In this document: positions 28,253 to 37,739 of the stretch, in pieces
Layout of the letters: every line of letters begins with the position of its first letter
Numbering within the stretch: position 1 is the first letter of the stretch
Source: Rhizobium sp. Q54
GTDB taxonomy: Bacteria; Pseudomonadota; Alphaproteobacteria; Rhizobiales; Xanthobacteraceae
Direction: 5' to 3'
DNA length: 51,317 nt
Assembly: GCA_945870035.1 (NCBI GenBank)
Contig: CAMBQQ010000016.1
Location: forward strand, 1 to 51,317
Made by a program: the position numbers and the translations under genes
Notes under the pieces: generated by a model
Databases searched by the model: none
What the model was told of the DNA's origin: nothing
What the model saw: the letters and a program-made list of their open reading frames with translations, nothing else

Positions 28253-28306
28253 GTGAATCAAACCTTGCGCGATTTCGCGCAATTGAAACTGCAACTAAGG
28301 ATTCAC
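28253..28306. promoter_or_regulatory. Nested inverted repeats upstream of ldtR
   Basis: An 18-bp perfect palindrome (TTGCGCGA-TT-TCGCGCAA, 28265-28282) lies inside a 7-bp inverted repeat GTGAATC (28253-28259) / GATTCAC (28300-28306). With no T run it is a poor terminator for mmsB. It may be an operator, but LdtR's own site is not recognised here. The AT-rich stretch 28310-28370 likely holds the ldtR promoter. Confidence 0.4.
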
Positions 28307-28445
28307 CGTTGCAAATAAACCTAATCTTTATGCTGTTATTTAAGCCGATTTTAGACTGGCCCGCATAGTTTGGTTCACAAGGGACGAGGAATACAGGGCC
28401 TCGTAACCAGTGAAAACAAAACTAAACTAACAAGGGGCGTTTAAA

Positions 28446-28958
28446 ATGAAAGCCGTCGCAAAGACGGTCGAACCCGCGGAGCGCGAAGCGCGGTTCGACA
28501 CGATCCAGCCTTTGTATCATGAGGCGCTGACCTTGGTGGAGCGGCTGCATCGCCGGCTGCTCGACGTGATCAAGGACGAATTCGACCGCCGCGGCCGCTC
28601 CGATATCAATTCGGTGCAGGCGCTGCTGTTGTACAATATCGGCGACAAGGAGCTGACGGCCGGCGAGCTGCGCACGCGCGGCTACTATCTCGGCTCCAAC
28701 GTCTCCTACAATCTCAAGAAGCTGGTCGAGATGGAATTCCTCGATCACCAGCGCTCGCGCGTCGACCGCCGTTCGGTTCGTATCAAGCTGACCGCCAAGG
28801 GCCAGGAAGTGCGCGACATCGTCGATACGCTGTATCAGAAGCATGTCCGCACCGTGGAGCAGGTCGGTGGCATCAATGCCGACGAGTTCGCGACCTTGAA
28901 CAAGTCGCTGCACCGGCTCGAGCGCTTCTGGACCGACCAAATCCTGTATCGCCTCTAG
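28446..28958 (+). CDS. ldtR: MarR-family transcriptional regulator LdtR
   Basis: This 170-aa winged-helix dimeric regulator starts with a helix (TIQPLYHEALTLVERLHRRLL) and has the DNA-reading helix region ELTAGELRTRGYYLGSNVSY followed by the wing HQRSRVDRRSVRIKLTAKG. The sequence VQALLLYNIGDKELTAGELR and the YYLGSNVSYNLKKLVEM stretch are the hallmarks of LdtR, described in Liberibacter and Sinorhizobium as controlling an L,D-transpeptidase and stress tolerance. The gene has a long AT-rich leader with palindromes and its own strong terminator, so it is monocistronic. The target genes are not in this window. Confidence 0.85.
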   Translation: MKAVAKTVEPAEREARFDTIQPLYHEALTLVERLHRRLLDVIKDEFDRRGRSDINSVQALLLYNIGDKELTAGELRTRGYYLGSNVSYNLKKLVEMEFLDHQRSRVDRRSVRIKLTAKGQEVRDIVDTLYQKHVRTVEQVGGINADEFATLNKSLHRLERFWTDQILYRL

Positions 28959-28995
28959 GTTTTCTGCGCTCGCACGTACTGGCGAGACAACTTGC

Positions 28996-29030
28996 CCCCG
29001 GCCGGACACCTCCACCGGCCGGGGCTTTTT
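28996..29030 (+). terminator. Rho-independent terminator of ldtR
   Basis: A perfect 10-bp stem, CCCCGGCCGG / CCGGCCGGGG, with a 9-base loop, is followed by CTTTTT. It lies 38 bases after the ldtR stop. Confidence 0.92.
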
Positions 29031-29096
29031 GTCGTTTGCGCGTCAAATTCCTGCCGGGGCCGGTTTGCGCTATGGTGCCCGCTTTGCAGGGCGGCG

Positions 29097-29282
29097 ATGG
29101 CAAACGAGCAGGTTGTCTATTTCGAACGCATTGAGATCGGCGCCAGCGCCAAGCTGGTGGCGGTTGACGCCAAGTCCGGCATCGAGGTCACGGTCATCGG
29201 CCCGGCCAATGGCTCGCATGCCGAACTGCAAAGACTGGCGCTGGCCAAGCTGAAAGCCCGAATCGCCCGCGAGAACTCCTGA
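29097..29282 (+). CDS. Small conserved protein (DUF6898-like)
   Basis: This is a 61-aa soluble protein with the pattern VYFERIEIGASAKLVAVDA, then a GxEVxVxGP turn (GIEVTVIGPA), and a C-terminal helix LQRLALAKLKARIA. It fits a small alphaproteobacterial family, DUF6898, which tends to lie near glyA. No function is known. The start ATG 29097 is preceded by AGGGCGG. An in-frame ATG upstream at 28992 lies inside the ldtR terminator and is unlikely. About 140 bases separate it from glyA. Confidence 0.65.
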   Translation: MANEQVVYFERIEIGASAKLVAVDAKSGIEVTVIGPANGSHAELQRLALAKLKARIARENS

Positions 29283-29422
29283 CAGATTTCCCTATATATT
29301 GCGCCTCGGCCGAGCCACGCATGCCAGCGCTTGGCGGTAGCCGGACGATATGCTATTCGCCTCGCTCAATCCTGGAACCCTTGAAATTCGGCGCCGCAAT
29401 GTCCGACGCCCGGAGAACGTAA

Positions 29423-30703
29423 ATGTCGGCGGACAACCTGTTTTCCGCGCAATTGCGCGACGTGGATCCCGAAATCGCGCATGTGATCGGCCAGGAACTA
29501 GGTCGCCAGCGCGACGAAATCGAGCTGATCGCCTCGGAAAACATCGTCTCCAAGGCCGTGCTGGAAGCACAGGGCTCCTGCCTGACCAACAAATACGCCG
29601 AAGGCCTGCCCGGCAAGCGCTATTATGGCGGCTGCCAGTATGTCGATGTCGCCGAGACGTTGGCGATCGAGCGCGTCACAAAATTGTTCGGCTGCCAGTT
29701 CGCCAATGTGCAGCCGCACTCCGGCGCGTCGGCCAATGCCGAAGTGTTCTTCGCGCTGATGCAGCCCGGCGACACCTTCATGGGATTGAACCTCGCCGCC
29801 GGCGGCCATCTCAGCCACGGCATGGCGCTCAACATGTCGGGCAAGTGGTTTAAGCCGGTGCCGTACAATGTGCGCCGCGAGGACCAGCGCATCGACATGG
29901 ACGAGGTCGAGAAGCTCGCCAAGGAACACAAGCCGAAGCTCATCATCGCCGGCGGCTCGGCCTATCCGCGCATCATCGACTTCAAACGCTTCCGCCAGAT
30001 TTGCGACGAGGTCGGCGCGTTGCTGATGGTCGACATGGCCCATTTTGCCGGTTTGGTGGCCGGTGGCGCGCATCCTTCGCCGTTCCCGCACGCCCATGTT
30101 GTCACCACGACGACGCACAAGACTTTGCGCGGCCCGCGCGGCGGCGTCATTCTCACCAACGACGAAGCTTTGGCCAAGAAGTTCAACACGGCGGTGTTCC
30201 CCGGCATGCAGGGCGGCCCGCTGATGCATGTCATCGCCGCCAAGGCCGTGGCCTTCGGCGAAGCGCTGAAGCCTTCCTTCAAGACTTATGCGAAGAACGT
30301 CGTCGAGAATGCCAAGGTGCTGGCCGATACGCTGAAGGGCCACGGCCTCGATATCGTCTCCGGCGGCACCGACACGCATTTGATGCTGGTCGATCTGCGG
30401 CCCAAGCGTCTCACCGGCAAGGTCGCCGAGCTGGCGCTCGGCCGCGCGCACATTACCTGCAACAAGAACGGCATCCCGTTCGATCCAGAAAAACCCATGG
30501 TGACGTCGGGCATCCGGCTCGGCTCGCCCGCCTGCACGACGCGCGGCTTCGGTCCGGCCGAGTTCAAGCAGGTCGGCGAGATGATCGTCGAAGTGCTTGA
30601 CGTGCTGTCGCAGAAGGGCGTCGATGAGGATACGTTCGTCGAAGCGGCGGTGCGCGACAAGGTCAAGGCGTTGCTGTCGCGCTTCCCGATTTACCAGAGC
30701 TAG
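29423..30703 (+). CDS. glyA: Serine hydroxymethyltransferase
   Basis: GlyA converts serine and tetrahydrofolate to glycine and 5,10-methylene-THF, the main source of one-carbon units. The PLP Lys233 lies in [16 protein letters not shown]. Other landmarks are LIASENIVS near the N-terminus, YYGGCQYVD, and [13 protein letters not shown]. The 426-aa length is standard. GGAG lies eight bases before the ATG. The 140-base leader contains TATATT-like AT-rich sequence near 29290-29300 that may be part of the promoter. It heads a compact set with nrdR and the riboflavin genes, an order conserved in alphaproteobacteria. Confidence 0.96.
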   Translation: MSADNLFSAQLRDVDPEIAHVIGQELGRQRDEIELIASENIVSKAVLEAQGSCLTNKYAEGLPGKRYYGGCQYVDVAETLAIERVTKLFGCQFANVQPHSGASANAEVFFALMQPGDTFMGLNLAAGGHLSHGMALNMSGKWFKPVPYNVRREDQRIDMDEVEKLAKEHKPKLIIAGGSAYPRIIDFKRFRQICDEVGALLMVDMAHFAGLVAGGAHPSPFPHAHVVTTTTHKTLRGPRGGVILTNDEALAKKFNTAVFPGMQGGPLMHVIAAKAVAFGEALKPSFKTYAKNVVENAKVLADTLKGHGLDIVSGGTDTHLMLVDLRPKRLTGKVAELALGRAHITCNKNGIPFDPEKPMVTSGIRLGSPACTTRGFGPAEFKQVGEMIVEVLDVLSQKGVDEDTFVEAAVRDKVKALLSRFPIYQS

Positions 30704-30719
30704 TCCTTAAGGGGGCGTC

Positions 30720-31205
30720 ATGCGTTGCCCGAGTTGCGGTAGCCTCGATACGCAGGTCAAGGATTCGCGGCCGACGGAGGACTCCGCCGTCATCCGCCGC
30801 CGCCGCGTCTGTCTCACCTGCAATTTTCGCTTCACCACCTTCGAGCGCGTGCAGTTGCGCGAACTCACCGTGATCAAGCGCAACGGACGGCGCGTGCCGT
30901 TCGACCGCGACAAGCTGATGCGCTCGGTGCAGATCGCGCTGCGCAAGCGCGCCGTCGAGCCGGAGCGCATCGAACAGATGGTGTCGAAGATCGTGCGCGA
31001 GTTGGAAAGCGGCGGCGAGAACGAAGTGTCGTCCGAGGCCATTGGCGAGATCGTGATGGCGCATCTTCGCGAGATCGACGACGTCGCCTACGTGCGCTTC
31101 GCTTCGGTCTATCGCAATTTCGGCGAGGTCAAGGATTTCCGTGCCGCGCTCGATGAATTGTCGAGCGACGACGACGCGCCGACCGTGCCGCCGGCTCGCA
31201 AATGA
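30720..31205 (+). CDS. nrdR: Transcriptional repressor NrdR
   Basis: NrdR represses ribonucleotide reductase genes by binding NrdR boxes when ATP/dATP occupies its ATP-cone. The zinc ribbon uses Cys3, Cys6, Cys31 and Cys34 (MRCPSCG and [11 protein letters not shown]). The ATP-cone follows at about 49-139 ([19 protein letters not shown]). At 161 aa it has the expected length. It follows glyA by 16 bases and its stop overlaps the ribD start (ATGA). The pairing of nrdR with ribD is widespread. Confidence 0.96.
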   Translation: MRCPSCGSLDTQVKDSRPTEDSAVIRRRRVCLTCNFRFTTFERVQLRELTVIKRNGRRVPFDRDKLMRSVQIALRKRAVEPERIEQMVSKIVRELESGGENEVSSEAIGEIVMAHLREIDDVAYVRFASVYRNFGEVKDFRAALDELSSDDDAPTVPPARK

Positions 31206-32311
31206 CCGCGCCCGCTGAACCTGCGAACGAAGATACCCGCTACATGGCGCTGGCGCTGGCGCTCGGCCGGCGCGGCCTTGGCAACGCGTTCCCCAACCCG
31301 GCGGTCGGCTGCGTGATCGTCAAGGACGGTGTCATCGTCGGCCGCGGTTGGACCCAACCCGGCGGCCGGCCGCATGCCGAAGTCGTGGCGCTCAACCAGG
31401 CCAAGCGCCGGGCCAAGGGCGCGACGCTCTATTGCACGCTCGAGCCATGCTCGCATGAAGGCAAGTCGCCGCCTTGCGCCGATGCCGTCATCAAGGCCGG
31501 CGTCGCCCGCGTCGTTTCGGCGCTGGAAGATCCCAATCCGGAAGTGGGGGGCCAAGGCCACGCGCGTCTGCGCGACAAGGGCATTACGGTCGATGTCGGC
31601 CTTATGGCCGACGAGGCGCAGCGCGCGCATGCCGGCCACATCGCGCGCATCCAGAAAAGTCGTCCTTTTGTGACACTCAAGCTCGCACTTTCGAAAGATG
31701 CCAAGGCCGGCCTCGCCGGCCGCAAGCAGGTTGCCATCACCGGCGAAGAAGCGCGCGACCGCGTCTGGCTGATGCGCGCGCAAAGCGACGCCATCCTGGT
31801 CGGCATCGGCACGGTGTTGTCCGATAATCCGCAACTGACTTGCCGCCTGCCGGGGATGTTCGAACGCTCGCCGGTGCGCGTCGTGCTCGACGCCAAATTG
31901 AGCGTGCCGATGTCGTTCACGGTGATCTCGACCGTGCGCGACACGCCGACCTGGGTGTTCTGTTCGCACAAGGCGTCGCCGATCGCCGAGGATATTCTGC
32001 AACAGAAGGGCGCCAGGGTTTTCCGCGTCGACGAGACGCAGGGCCGCCTCGATCTCGACGAGGTGCTGAAGATTCTGAGCGAGCAGGGCATCACGCGTTT
32101 GATGGTCGAAGGGGGCCCGACAGTCGCCGCGTCGTTCGCCGCCGCTGATCTGGTCGACAAAGCTGTGTTGCTACGCGCACCAAAGGAAATCGGTGACACC
32201 GGCATCCCCGCGTTGGAAGGCATGAAGCCCGACGCGCTGACCGGCAAGTTTAAATTGCTCGGTGCCGAACAGGTCGGCGTCGACACTATCGAAACGTACG
32301 AGCGAGCCTGA
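31202..32311 (+). CDS. ribD: Bifunctional riboflavin deaminase/reductase
   Basis: RibD carries out the deamination and side-chain reduction steps that turn the GTP cyclohydrolase II product into 5-amino-6-ribitylamino-uracil phosphate. The N-terminal deaminase domain (1-150) holds the zinc motif PHAE (His58, Glu60) and [15 protein letters not shown] (Cys83, Cys92). The C-terminal NADPH-dependent reductase domain (about 155-369) includes [11 protein letters not shown] and [14 protein letters not shown]. The start overlaps nrdR (ATGA), and the TGA shares one base with the ribE ATG. Confidence 0.95.
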   Translation: MTAPAEPANEDTRYMALALALGRRGLGNAFPNPAVGCVIVKDGVIVGRGWTQPGGRPHAEVVALNQAKRRAKGATLYCTLEPCSHEGKSPPCADAVIKAGVARVVSALEDPNPEVGGQGHARLRDKGITVDVGLMADEAQRAHAGHIARIQKSRPFVTLKLALSKDAKAGLAGRKQVAITGEEARDRVWLMRAQSDAILVGIGTVLSDNPQLTCRLPGMFERSPVRVVLDAKLSVPMSFTVISTVRDTPTWVFCSHKASPIAEDILQQKGARVFRVDETQGRLDLDEVLKILSEQGITRLMVEGGPTVAASFAAADLVDKAVLLRAPKEIGDTGIPALEGMKPDALTGKFKLLGAEQVGVDTIETYERA

Positions 32312-32919
32312 TGTTCACCGGCATCGTCACAGACCTTGGCGAAGTGCGGTCGGTGCATCCGCGCGCCAATAATCTGTCGCGCCTGACCATCTACACGCGC
32401 TATCCGCGCGCCGAACTGATCGAAGGCGCGTCGATCGCCTGTTCCGGCGTTTGCCTCACCGTGGTCGATACCGGCGAGGAGGACGGCCGCGTCTGGTTCG
32501 CCGCCGATGCCGCCGCCGAAACGCTTGCCGTCACAGGCGTCGGCCGATGGCGGCACGGTACACGCATCAATCTCGAACGGCCGCTGCGGCTGGGCGACGA
32601 ACTCGGCGGCCATCTGGTCGCCGGCCATGTCGACGGCCTCGCCACGGTGATGGCGCGCGACGACATGACCGATATGGCCAAGTTCACGCTGCGCGCGCCG
32701 CATGAACTTGCCCGTTTCATCGCGCCGAAGGGTTCCGTCGCGCTCGATGGCGTATCGCTGACGGTCAACCAGGTGGAGGGGGATACCTTCACGGTCATGA
32801 TCATTCCGCACACGTTGTCGGTCACCAGCCTCGGCGCCTGGCGCGCGGGCGACGCGGTTAACCTCGAAATCGACACCATGGCGCGCTATGCCGCGCGCCT
32901 GATGGAAGCACGCAAGTAA
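32311..32919 (+). CDS. ribE: Riboflavin synthase alpha chain
   Basis: This enzyme dismutates two 6,7-dimethyl-8-ribityllumazine molecules to riboflavin and the pyrimidine precursor. It has two lumazine-binding barrel repeats: [12 protein letters not shown] with SIACSGVCLTVV in the first, and GGHLVAGHVDGLA with VALDGVSLTVN in the second. At 202 aa it is typical. It is called ribE or ribC depending on species. Its ATG shares a base with the ribD stop (TGATG). An 80-base gap follows before ribH. Confidence 0.95.
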   Translation: MFTGIVTDLGEVRSVHPRANNLSRLTIYTRYPRAELIEGASIACSGVCLTVVDTGEEDGRVWFAADAAAETLAVTGVGRWRHGTRINLERPLRLGDELGGHLVAGHVDGLATVMARDDMTDMAKFTLRAPHELARFIAPKGSVALDGVSLTVNQVEGDTFTVMIIPHTLSVTSLGAWRAGDAVNLEIDTMARYAARLMEARK

Positions 32920-32999
32920 CGCTTCAAGTAGCGCGTATTGGCCCTTGTTTGGCAGGCATGCGCTTGCTACCACGCGGCTCAACCAAGGAACCCGATTGA

Positions 33000-33491
33000 A
33001 TGGCCAAAAAAGTCAGCGCCGCGAAGCCACGCGCTACCAAGTCAACCGCGCCGTGTCTGCTGATCGTCGAAGCGCGCTTCTACGGCCACATCGCCGACGC
33101 GCTGCTGAAGGGCGCCAGCGCGGTGCTGGACGAGGCGGGCGCGACCTATGACGTCATCACCGTGCCCGGTGCGCTGGAAATTCCCGGCGCCATCGCCATG
33201 GCCGCCGACGCGCCGAAAAACAAGAAGCAGCCTTATGACGGCTTCGTCGCGCTCGGCTGCGTCATCCAGGGCGAAACCTATCATTTCGAAATCGTCTCGA
33301 ATGAATCCGCGCGCGGCCTGATGGACCTGACCGTGCAGCGCCACTTCGCCATCGGCAACGGCATCCTCACCGTCGACACCGAAGCGCAGGCCAAGGACCG
33401 TATCGGCGGCGCGCATGGCCACAAGGGCGCGGAAGCGGCCAAGGCGGCTTTGGCGATGATCGCGCTTAAGCGCGATCTGGACTCCAAATAA
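33000..33491 (+). CDS. ribH: 6,7-dimethyl-8-ribityllumazine synthase
   Basis: RibH condenses 5-amino-6-ribitylaminouracil with dihydroxybutanone phosphate and is the substrate supplier of riboflavin synthase. The sequence shows [16 protein letters not shown], the active-site His95 in [16 protein letters not shown], and [14 protein letters not shown] basic 17-residue N-terminus ([15 protein letters not shown]) precedes the flavodoxin-like fold. The stop shares one base with the nusB ATG (TAATG), so the riboflavin genes are coupled to nusB. Confidence 0.95.
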   Translation: MAKKVSAAKPRATKSTAPCLLIVEARFYGHIADALLKGASAVLDEAGATYDVITVPGALEIPGAIAMAADAPKNKKQPYDGFVALGCVIQGETYHFEIVSNESARGLMDLTVQRHFAIGNGILTVDTEAQAKDRIGGAHGHKGAEAAKAALAMIALKRDLDSK

Positions 33492-33979
33492 TGGCCGAGG
33501 CCGCCAAACCCGAGAAGGAAGAGCGCAAGGCGAACAAGCGCGGCGCCGCGCGCCTCGCCGCCGTGCAGGCGCTCTACCAGATGGACCTGGCGGGCAGCGG
33601 ACTCGACGAGATCATCGCCGAATTCGAAAGCCACTGGATCGGCCGCGAGGTCGAAGGCGCGCAATATCTGCCGGCGGAAGCGGCGTTCTTCCGCGATATC
33701 GTCTCCGGTGTGGTGCGCGACCAGCGCACGCTCGACCCGCTGATCGATGAGGCCTTGGCGCGCGGCTGGCCGCTCAAGCGCATTGAGACCGTGCTGCGCG
33801 CCGCGTTGCGCGCGGGGCTCTATGAACTGCAAAACCGCCGCGACGTGCCGGCGCGCGTCGTCGTCTCGGAATATGCCGACGTCGCCGCCGCTTTCGTCGA
33901 GCGCGACGAGACCGGCATGGTCAACGCCGTGCTCGACCAGCTGGCGCGCAAAGTAAGAGCTGACGAGTTTACGCCGTAG
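33491..33979 (+). CDS. nusB: Transcription antitermination protein NusB
   Basis: NusB with S10 (NusE) binds boxA RNA and allows rRNA operons to be read past terminators. The all-helical 162-aa protein has the N-terminal RGAARLAAVQALYQMDLAG and the central REVEGAQYLPAEAAFFRDIVSGV. The C-terminal VVSEYADVAAAFVERDETGMVNAVLDQLAR is the family's most conserved block. Start and ribH stop overlap. The ribH-nusB-thiL order is common to many proteobacteria. Confidence 0.95.
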   Translation: MAEAAKPEKEERKANKRGAARLAAVQALYQMDLAGSGLDEIIAEFESHWIGREVEGAQYLPAEAAFFRDIVSGVVRDQRTLDPLIDEALARGWPLKRIETVLRAALRAGLYELQNRRDVPARVVVSEYADVAAAFVERDETGMVNAVLDQLARKVRADEFTP

Positions 33980-34011
33980 TTGTCCCGGTGATGACGGAGT
34001 AGATTGGCGCC

Positions 34012-34995
34012 ATGAGCTCTGATCAATCCCCCGAAGACAACCTGATCGCGCGCTATTTCGCGCCGCTCGCCACCGATCCCGGCGCGCTCGGACTGTCGGA
34101 CGACGCCGCCTTTATCAAGCCAGCGGCGGGTTGCGAACTGGTGCTGAAAGCCGACGCCATTGTCGGCGGCATCCACTTCTTTCTGGACGACGCGCCACAA
34201 ACCATCGCCGCCAAGGCGCTGCGCATCAATCTGTCCGATCTTGCCTCGAAAGGCGCTAAGCCGCTCGGCTTCCTGTTGACGCTCGCGCTGCCGAAAGACA
34301 TTGGCGAGCCGTGGCTCGCGGCGTTCGCGCAAGGGCTGCGCGAGGACATCGCCACTTACAAATGCCCGTTGTTCGGCGGCGACACCGTGCGCTCGCCGGG
34401 CCCGGTGATGGTGTCGGTCGCGATGTTCGGCAGCGTGTCGGACGGCAGGATGGTGCGCCGCTCCACCGCCAAGCCGGGCGACAAGGTATTCGTTACCGGC
34501 AGCATTGGTGACGCCGCGCTCGGACTAGGTTTGCGTCAAGGTGCGACCTGGCCGCTCACCGATGCGCAGCGCGAGCATCTCAACGACCGTTATCTCCTGC
34601 CGCTGCCGCGCGGCGCATTGGCCGAAACCGTGCTGCATTATGCCTCCGCGTCGATGGATGTGTCCGATGGCCTCGTTGGCGATCTCGCCAAACTGTGCCG
34701 CGTCTCCGGCGTTGCCGCGACAATCGACGCTTCGCGCGTGCCGCTGTCGGCCGCCGCCAAGGCCGTCACCGCCGCCGACCCGGCAGCATTGGAAACCGCG
34801 CTGACCGGCGGCGACGATTACGAAATCCTCTGCACCGTATCGCAAGCCAAGGTCGATCGCTTCCGCGTTGCCGCCATGGCCGCCAAGGTCGCGGTCACCG
34901 AAATCGGAACCATCACTGAGGGCGAGGGCGCCCGCTTTCACGATGCGCAAGGCGCAACGTTGACCTTCAAGCGCACTTCGTTCAGTCATTTCTGA
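34012..34995 (+). CDS. thiL: Thiamine-monophosphate kinase
   Basis: ThiL phosphorylates thiamine monophosphate to the active cofactor thiamine pyrophosphate. The PurM-like fold shows LGLSDDAAFI near the N-terminus (Mg-binding Asp pair), the ADAIVGGIHF and ALRINLSDLASKGA strands, GGDTVRSPGP, MDVSDGLVGDLAKL, and the C-terminal GGDDYEILCT. At 327 aa it is normal. GGAG precedes the ATG by 13 bases. Confidence 0.94.
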   Translation: MSSDQSPEDNLIARYFAPLATDPGALGLSDDAAFIKPAAGCELVLKADAIVGGIHFFLDDAPQTIAAKALRINLSDLASKGAKPLGFLLTLALPKDIGEPWLAAFAQGLREDIATYKCPLFGGDTVRSPGPVMVSVAMFGSVSDGRMVRRSTAKPGDKVFVTGSIGDAALGLGLRQGATWPLTDAQREHLNDRYLLPLPRGALAETVLHYASASMDVSDGLVGDLAKLCRVSGVAATIDASRVPLSAAAKAVTAADPAALETALTGGDDYEILCTVSQAKVDRFRVAAMAAKVAVTEIGTITEGEGARFHDAQGATLTFKRTSFSHF

Positions 34996-35049
34996 CAGCG
35001 AATAAGTTTTCGCTATAGTGCCGGCCAAATCAATCGGGGGAAGCGCGCG

Positions 35050-36276
35050 ATGGACGAAATGAAGGCACGCAAGGCATTCATGCCGACCGGGCAGACGCCG
35101 CGCTTCCAGGATTATCTCAAGCACTATCCAACCTCGTCCTATTTGCGCCGTCACGCGCCGCGCAACATTCCGTTCTTCGCCTTCGAGTATGGCGACACCG
35201 GCGCCGGCGACGATGTCGGCGTCCAGCACAACTGGGCGGCGTTCGACAACGTCAAGATCGTGCCGCGCTACGGCGTCATGGGCACGCTGCCGCCGGTCGG
35301 CGTCGATCTGTTCGGCACGCATTACGCCGCGCCGATCGGCATCGCGCCGATGGGCGGGCCGGCCATCGTCTGGCCCGGCGCCGATCTCATTCTGGCGAAA
35401 GCGGCGCAGGCCGCGCGCATTCCCTACACGCTCGGCGTTGCCGGCGGCGCGACCATCGAGCAAATCGCCGAGGTCGCGCCCGATGTGTTCTGGCTCCAGC
35501 TTTATCGCTTCGCCCAGAACGATCACAAGATCGGCTTCGACCTGATCGACCGCGCGCAGCGCGCCAACGTCAAGGTCCTGACCATGACGCTCGACACGCC
35601 GGTGCGCACCACGCGTTCGCGCGAAACCTATGCCGGCTTGGGCCGCGAATTTCATCCGACCGCGCGCATGTTCCGCGAAATGATCGTGCGGCCGAAATGG
35701 CTGATGGCGATGCTGCGCAATGGATTTCCGCGTTTCGCCACCATGGCGCAATATGCCGGCGTGAGGCCTAGCACCAATGGCGTCATCGATTTCGCCCGCC
35801 GCGAAATGGGCGGCGCCTTCCTGTGGGACGAAGTCGCGCGCTACCGCGACCGCTGGAAAGGCCCGATGACGATCAAGGGCATCCTTCATCCGCAGGATGC
35901 GGAGAAGGCGGTCTCGCTCGGCGTCGAGGGCATCTGGGTGTCGAATCATGGCGGCCGCCAGATCGAGGCTTTGGTGCCGTCGATCGATGCGCTGCCGGCC
36001 ATTGTTTCCGCCGTCGGCGCCAAGGCCACCATCCTCATCGACAGCGGCATCCGCTCCGGCCAGGACGTTATGCGTTCGCTGGCGCTGGGCGCCGATGCCG
36101 GCTTTGCCGGCAAGTCGTTTTTGTGGGCGCTCGGCGCGCTTGGCGAAGACGGGCCGGGTCAACTCATCGATCTCTATATCGACGAGTTGCGCGCGTCGCT
36201 CGGCCAGATCGGCGCGCACCATCCGGGCGAGGCCAAGCTCGCCAAGGTGCTGCATCCGGGCGCGATCAAGTATTAG
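35050..36276 (+). CDS. FMN-dependent alpha-hydroxy-acid oxidising enzyme
   Basis: This is a TIM-barrel flavoprotein of the glycolate oxidase / L-lactate dehydrogenase family. The catalytic set is present: Tyr152 (FWLQLYRF), Asp182 (LTMTLDTPVR), Lys276 (MTIKGI), His300 and Arg303 (VSNHGGRQIE). The N-terminal FAFEYGDTGAGDD replaces the usual Y/FxxGGA segment with a slightly longer version, and NHGGRQIE lacks the following GAPAT, so it is a divergent member. The substrate (lactate, mandelate or other 2-hydroxyacid) cannot be fixed. No cytochrome or permease partner is adjacent, so lldD is not assigned. At 408 aa it is slightly long. A palindromic repeat begins two bases after its stop. Confidence 0.85.
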   Translation: MDEMKARKAFMPTGQTPRFQDYLKHYPTSSYLRRHAPRNIPFFAFEYGDTGAGDDVGVQHNWAAFDNVKIVPRYGVMGTLPPVGVDLFGTHYAAPIGIAPMGGPAIVWPGADLILAKAAQAARIPYTLGVAGGATIEQIAEVAPDVFWLQLYRFAQNDHKIGFDLIDRAQRANVKVLTMTLDTPVRTTRSRETYAGLGREFHPTARMFREMIVRPKWLMAMLRNGFPRFATMAQYAGVRPSTNGVIDFARREMGGAFLWDEVARYRDRWKGPMTIKGILHPQDAEKAVSLGVEGIWVSNHGGRQIEALVPSIDALPAIVSAVGAKATILIDSGIRSGQDVMRSLALGADAGFAGKSFLWALGALGEDGPGQLIDLYIDELRASLGQIGAHHPGEAKLAKVLHPGAIKY

Positions 36277-36277
36277 A

Positions 36278-36428
36278 CACTGTCATTCCGGGACGGCGCC
36301 ATAAGCGCGTTGACGCGCGTCTATGATGCGCTATGGCGCCGGGCCCGGAATCCAGGGCGGAAGCACGAGCGTTTGCGGCTCTGGATTCCGGGCTCGCGGC
36401 CAAATGGCCGCGCCCCGGAATGACGGTG
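36278..36428. repeat. Nested palindromic repeat after the FMN oxidase gene
   Basis: Outer arms CACTGTCATTCCGGGACGG and, on the other strand, CACCGTCATTCCGGGGC frame the element. Inside are a second inverted pair, CCCGGAATCCAG / CTGGATTCCGGG, and a hairpin with GGCGCCATA / TATGGCGCC arms around GCGCGTTGACGCGC. Repeats with GTCATTCCGGG ends and GGAATCCAG cores are frequent in Hyphomicrobiales. An open frame through it that joins the MFS gene is not coding. Confidence 0.8.
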
Positions 36429-36518
36429 TATTCATCCCAGCCCTGCATCCTTGGCAGTAGCCGCGTCCTGCGAACCCCGCTAACAAGAGCAAAATATTAC
36501 TTTCCGGGGAAATGCCTC

Positions 36519-37739
36519 ATGTCGGCCGCCGCCGAACCTCTGCCGTACATTTTCGACGACCGGCTGGCCCGCCGCAACGCCATGGTGCTGGCGGTGGCGC
36601 AGGCGCTGGCGGGCGGCAACAATACCGTCATTATCTCGACCGCCTCGATCGTCGGCGCCGTGCTCGCCCCGGACAAAGGCCTGGCCACCGCGCCGGTCAC
36701 CGCCATGGTGCTCGGCATGTGGCTCGGCACGCTGCCGCTGGGTTATCTGGCGCGCCGCTTCGACCGCCGCTTCGCCCTGCAATGCGGCTCGGTCTTCGGC
36801 ATCCTCTCCGGCCTGATTTCCTGTTCGGCGGTGATGATCGGCTCGTTCTGGCTCTTGCTGCTCGGCACTTTCTGCGGCGGGCTCTATGCCGCCGCGCATC
36901 AGTCCTATCGCTTTGCCGCCGCCGATACCGCGAGCGAAGCCTACCGGCCGAAGGTCGTGTCCTGGGTGCTGGCCGGCGGCATCTTTGCCGCGCTGATCGG
37001 GCCGCAACTGGTCATCCATACCAAGGACCTGCTGCCGCCATATCTGTTCGCGGCAAGTTATCTCGGCCAGTCGGTCTGCGCGCTGCTGGCGGCCATCGTT
37101 TTGATTTTCGTCAAGGTGCCGCCGATCGCGGCGAAGCGCGCCGAGATCGCGCGTCCCTTAAGCGAAATCGCGCGCACGCCGCGCTTCATCGTCGCGGTCG
37201 CCTGCGGCGTCGCCAGCTACGCCATGATGAACATGGTGATGACGTCCGCTCCGCTCGCCATGGTCGGCTGCGGCCATTCCGTCACCGACGCCGCGCTCGG
37301 CATTCAATGGCATGTGCTGGCGATGTATGCGCCGAGCTTTTTCACCGGCTCGCTGATCGCCCGCTTCGGCGTCGAGCGCATCACCTTCATCGGTCTTGCC
37401 CTGATCGCGCTGGCCGCCGCCGTCGGCGTCGCCGGCATCACTGTCGCGCATTTCTGGACCGGGCTGATCCTGCTCGGCCTCGGCTGGAATCTCGCTTTCA
37501 TCGGCGCCACCACCATGATCACGCAGTGTCACCGGCCGGAAGAGCGCAACAAGGTGCAGTCGTTCAACGACTTCCTCATCTTCGGCTCGATGGCGATATC
37601 GTCGTTCTCGTCCGGGCAGATGCTGGCTTACATGAGCTGGCCGGCGATCAACGAAGTCGTGTTCCCGACGGTCGCCATTGCCGGCGCGCTGCTGATCTGG
37701 CTGGTGCTGCGCCGCCGCGCCGAGGCGAGGCGGATTTAG
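36519..37739 (+). CDS. MFS transporter
   Basis: This is a 406-aa major facilitator with about 12 membrane helices. The loop between helices 2 and 3 has GYLARRFDRRFAL, a variant of the MFS GxLaDrxGrr motif, and helix 4 carries FCGGLYAAAHQSYRFAAAD. The sequence does not resemble characterised drug or sugar exporters closely enough to name a substrate. The start ATG 36519 has GGGGA ten bases upstream. The open frame extending to 36333 runs through the palindromic repeat and is rejected. Its stop overlaps, tail to tail, the natural stop of the small minus-strand gene at 37736. Confidence 0.85.
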   Translation: MSAAAEPLPYIFDDRLARRNAMVLAVAQALAGGNNTVIISTASIVGAVLAPDKGLATAPVTAMVLGMWLGTLPLGYLARRFDRRFALQCGSVFGILSGLISCSAVMIGSFWLLLLGTFCGGLYAAAHQSYRFAAADTASEAYRPKVVSWVLAGGIFAALIGPQLVIHTKDLLPPYLFAASYLGQSVCALLAAIVLIFVKVPPIAAKRAEIARPLSEIARTPRFIVAVACGVASYAMMNMVMTSAPLAMVGCGHSVTDAALGIQWHVLAMYAPSFFTGSLIARFGVERITFIGLALIALAAAVGVAGITVAHFWTGLILLGLGWNLAFIGATTMITQCHRPEERNKVQSFNDFLIFGSMAISSFSSGQMLAYMSWPAINEVVFPTVAIAGALLIWLVLRRRAEARRI

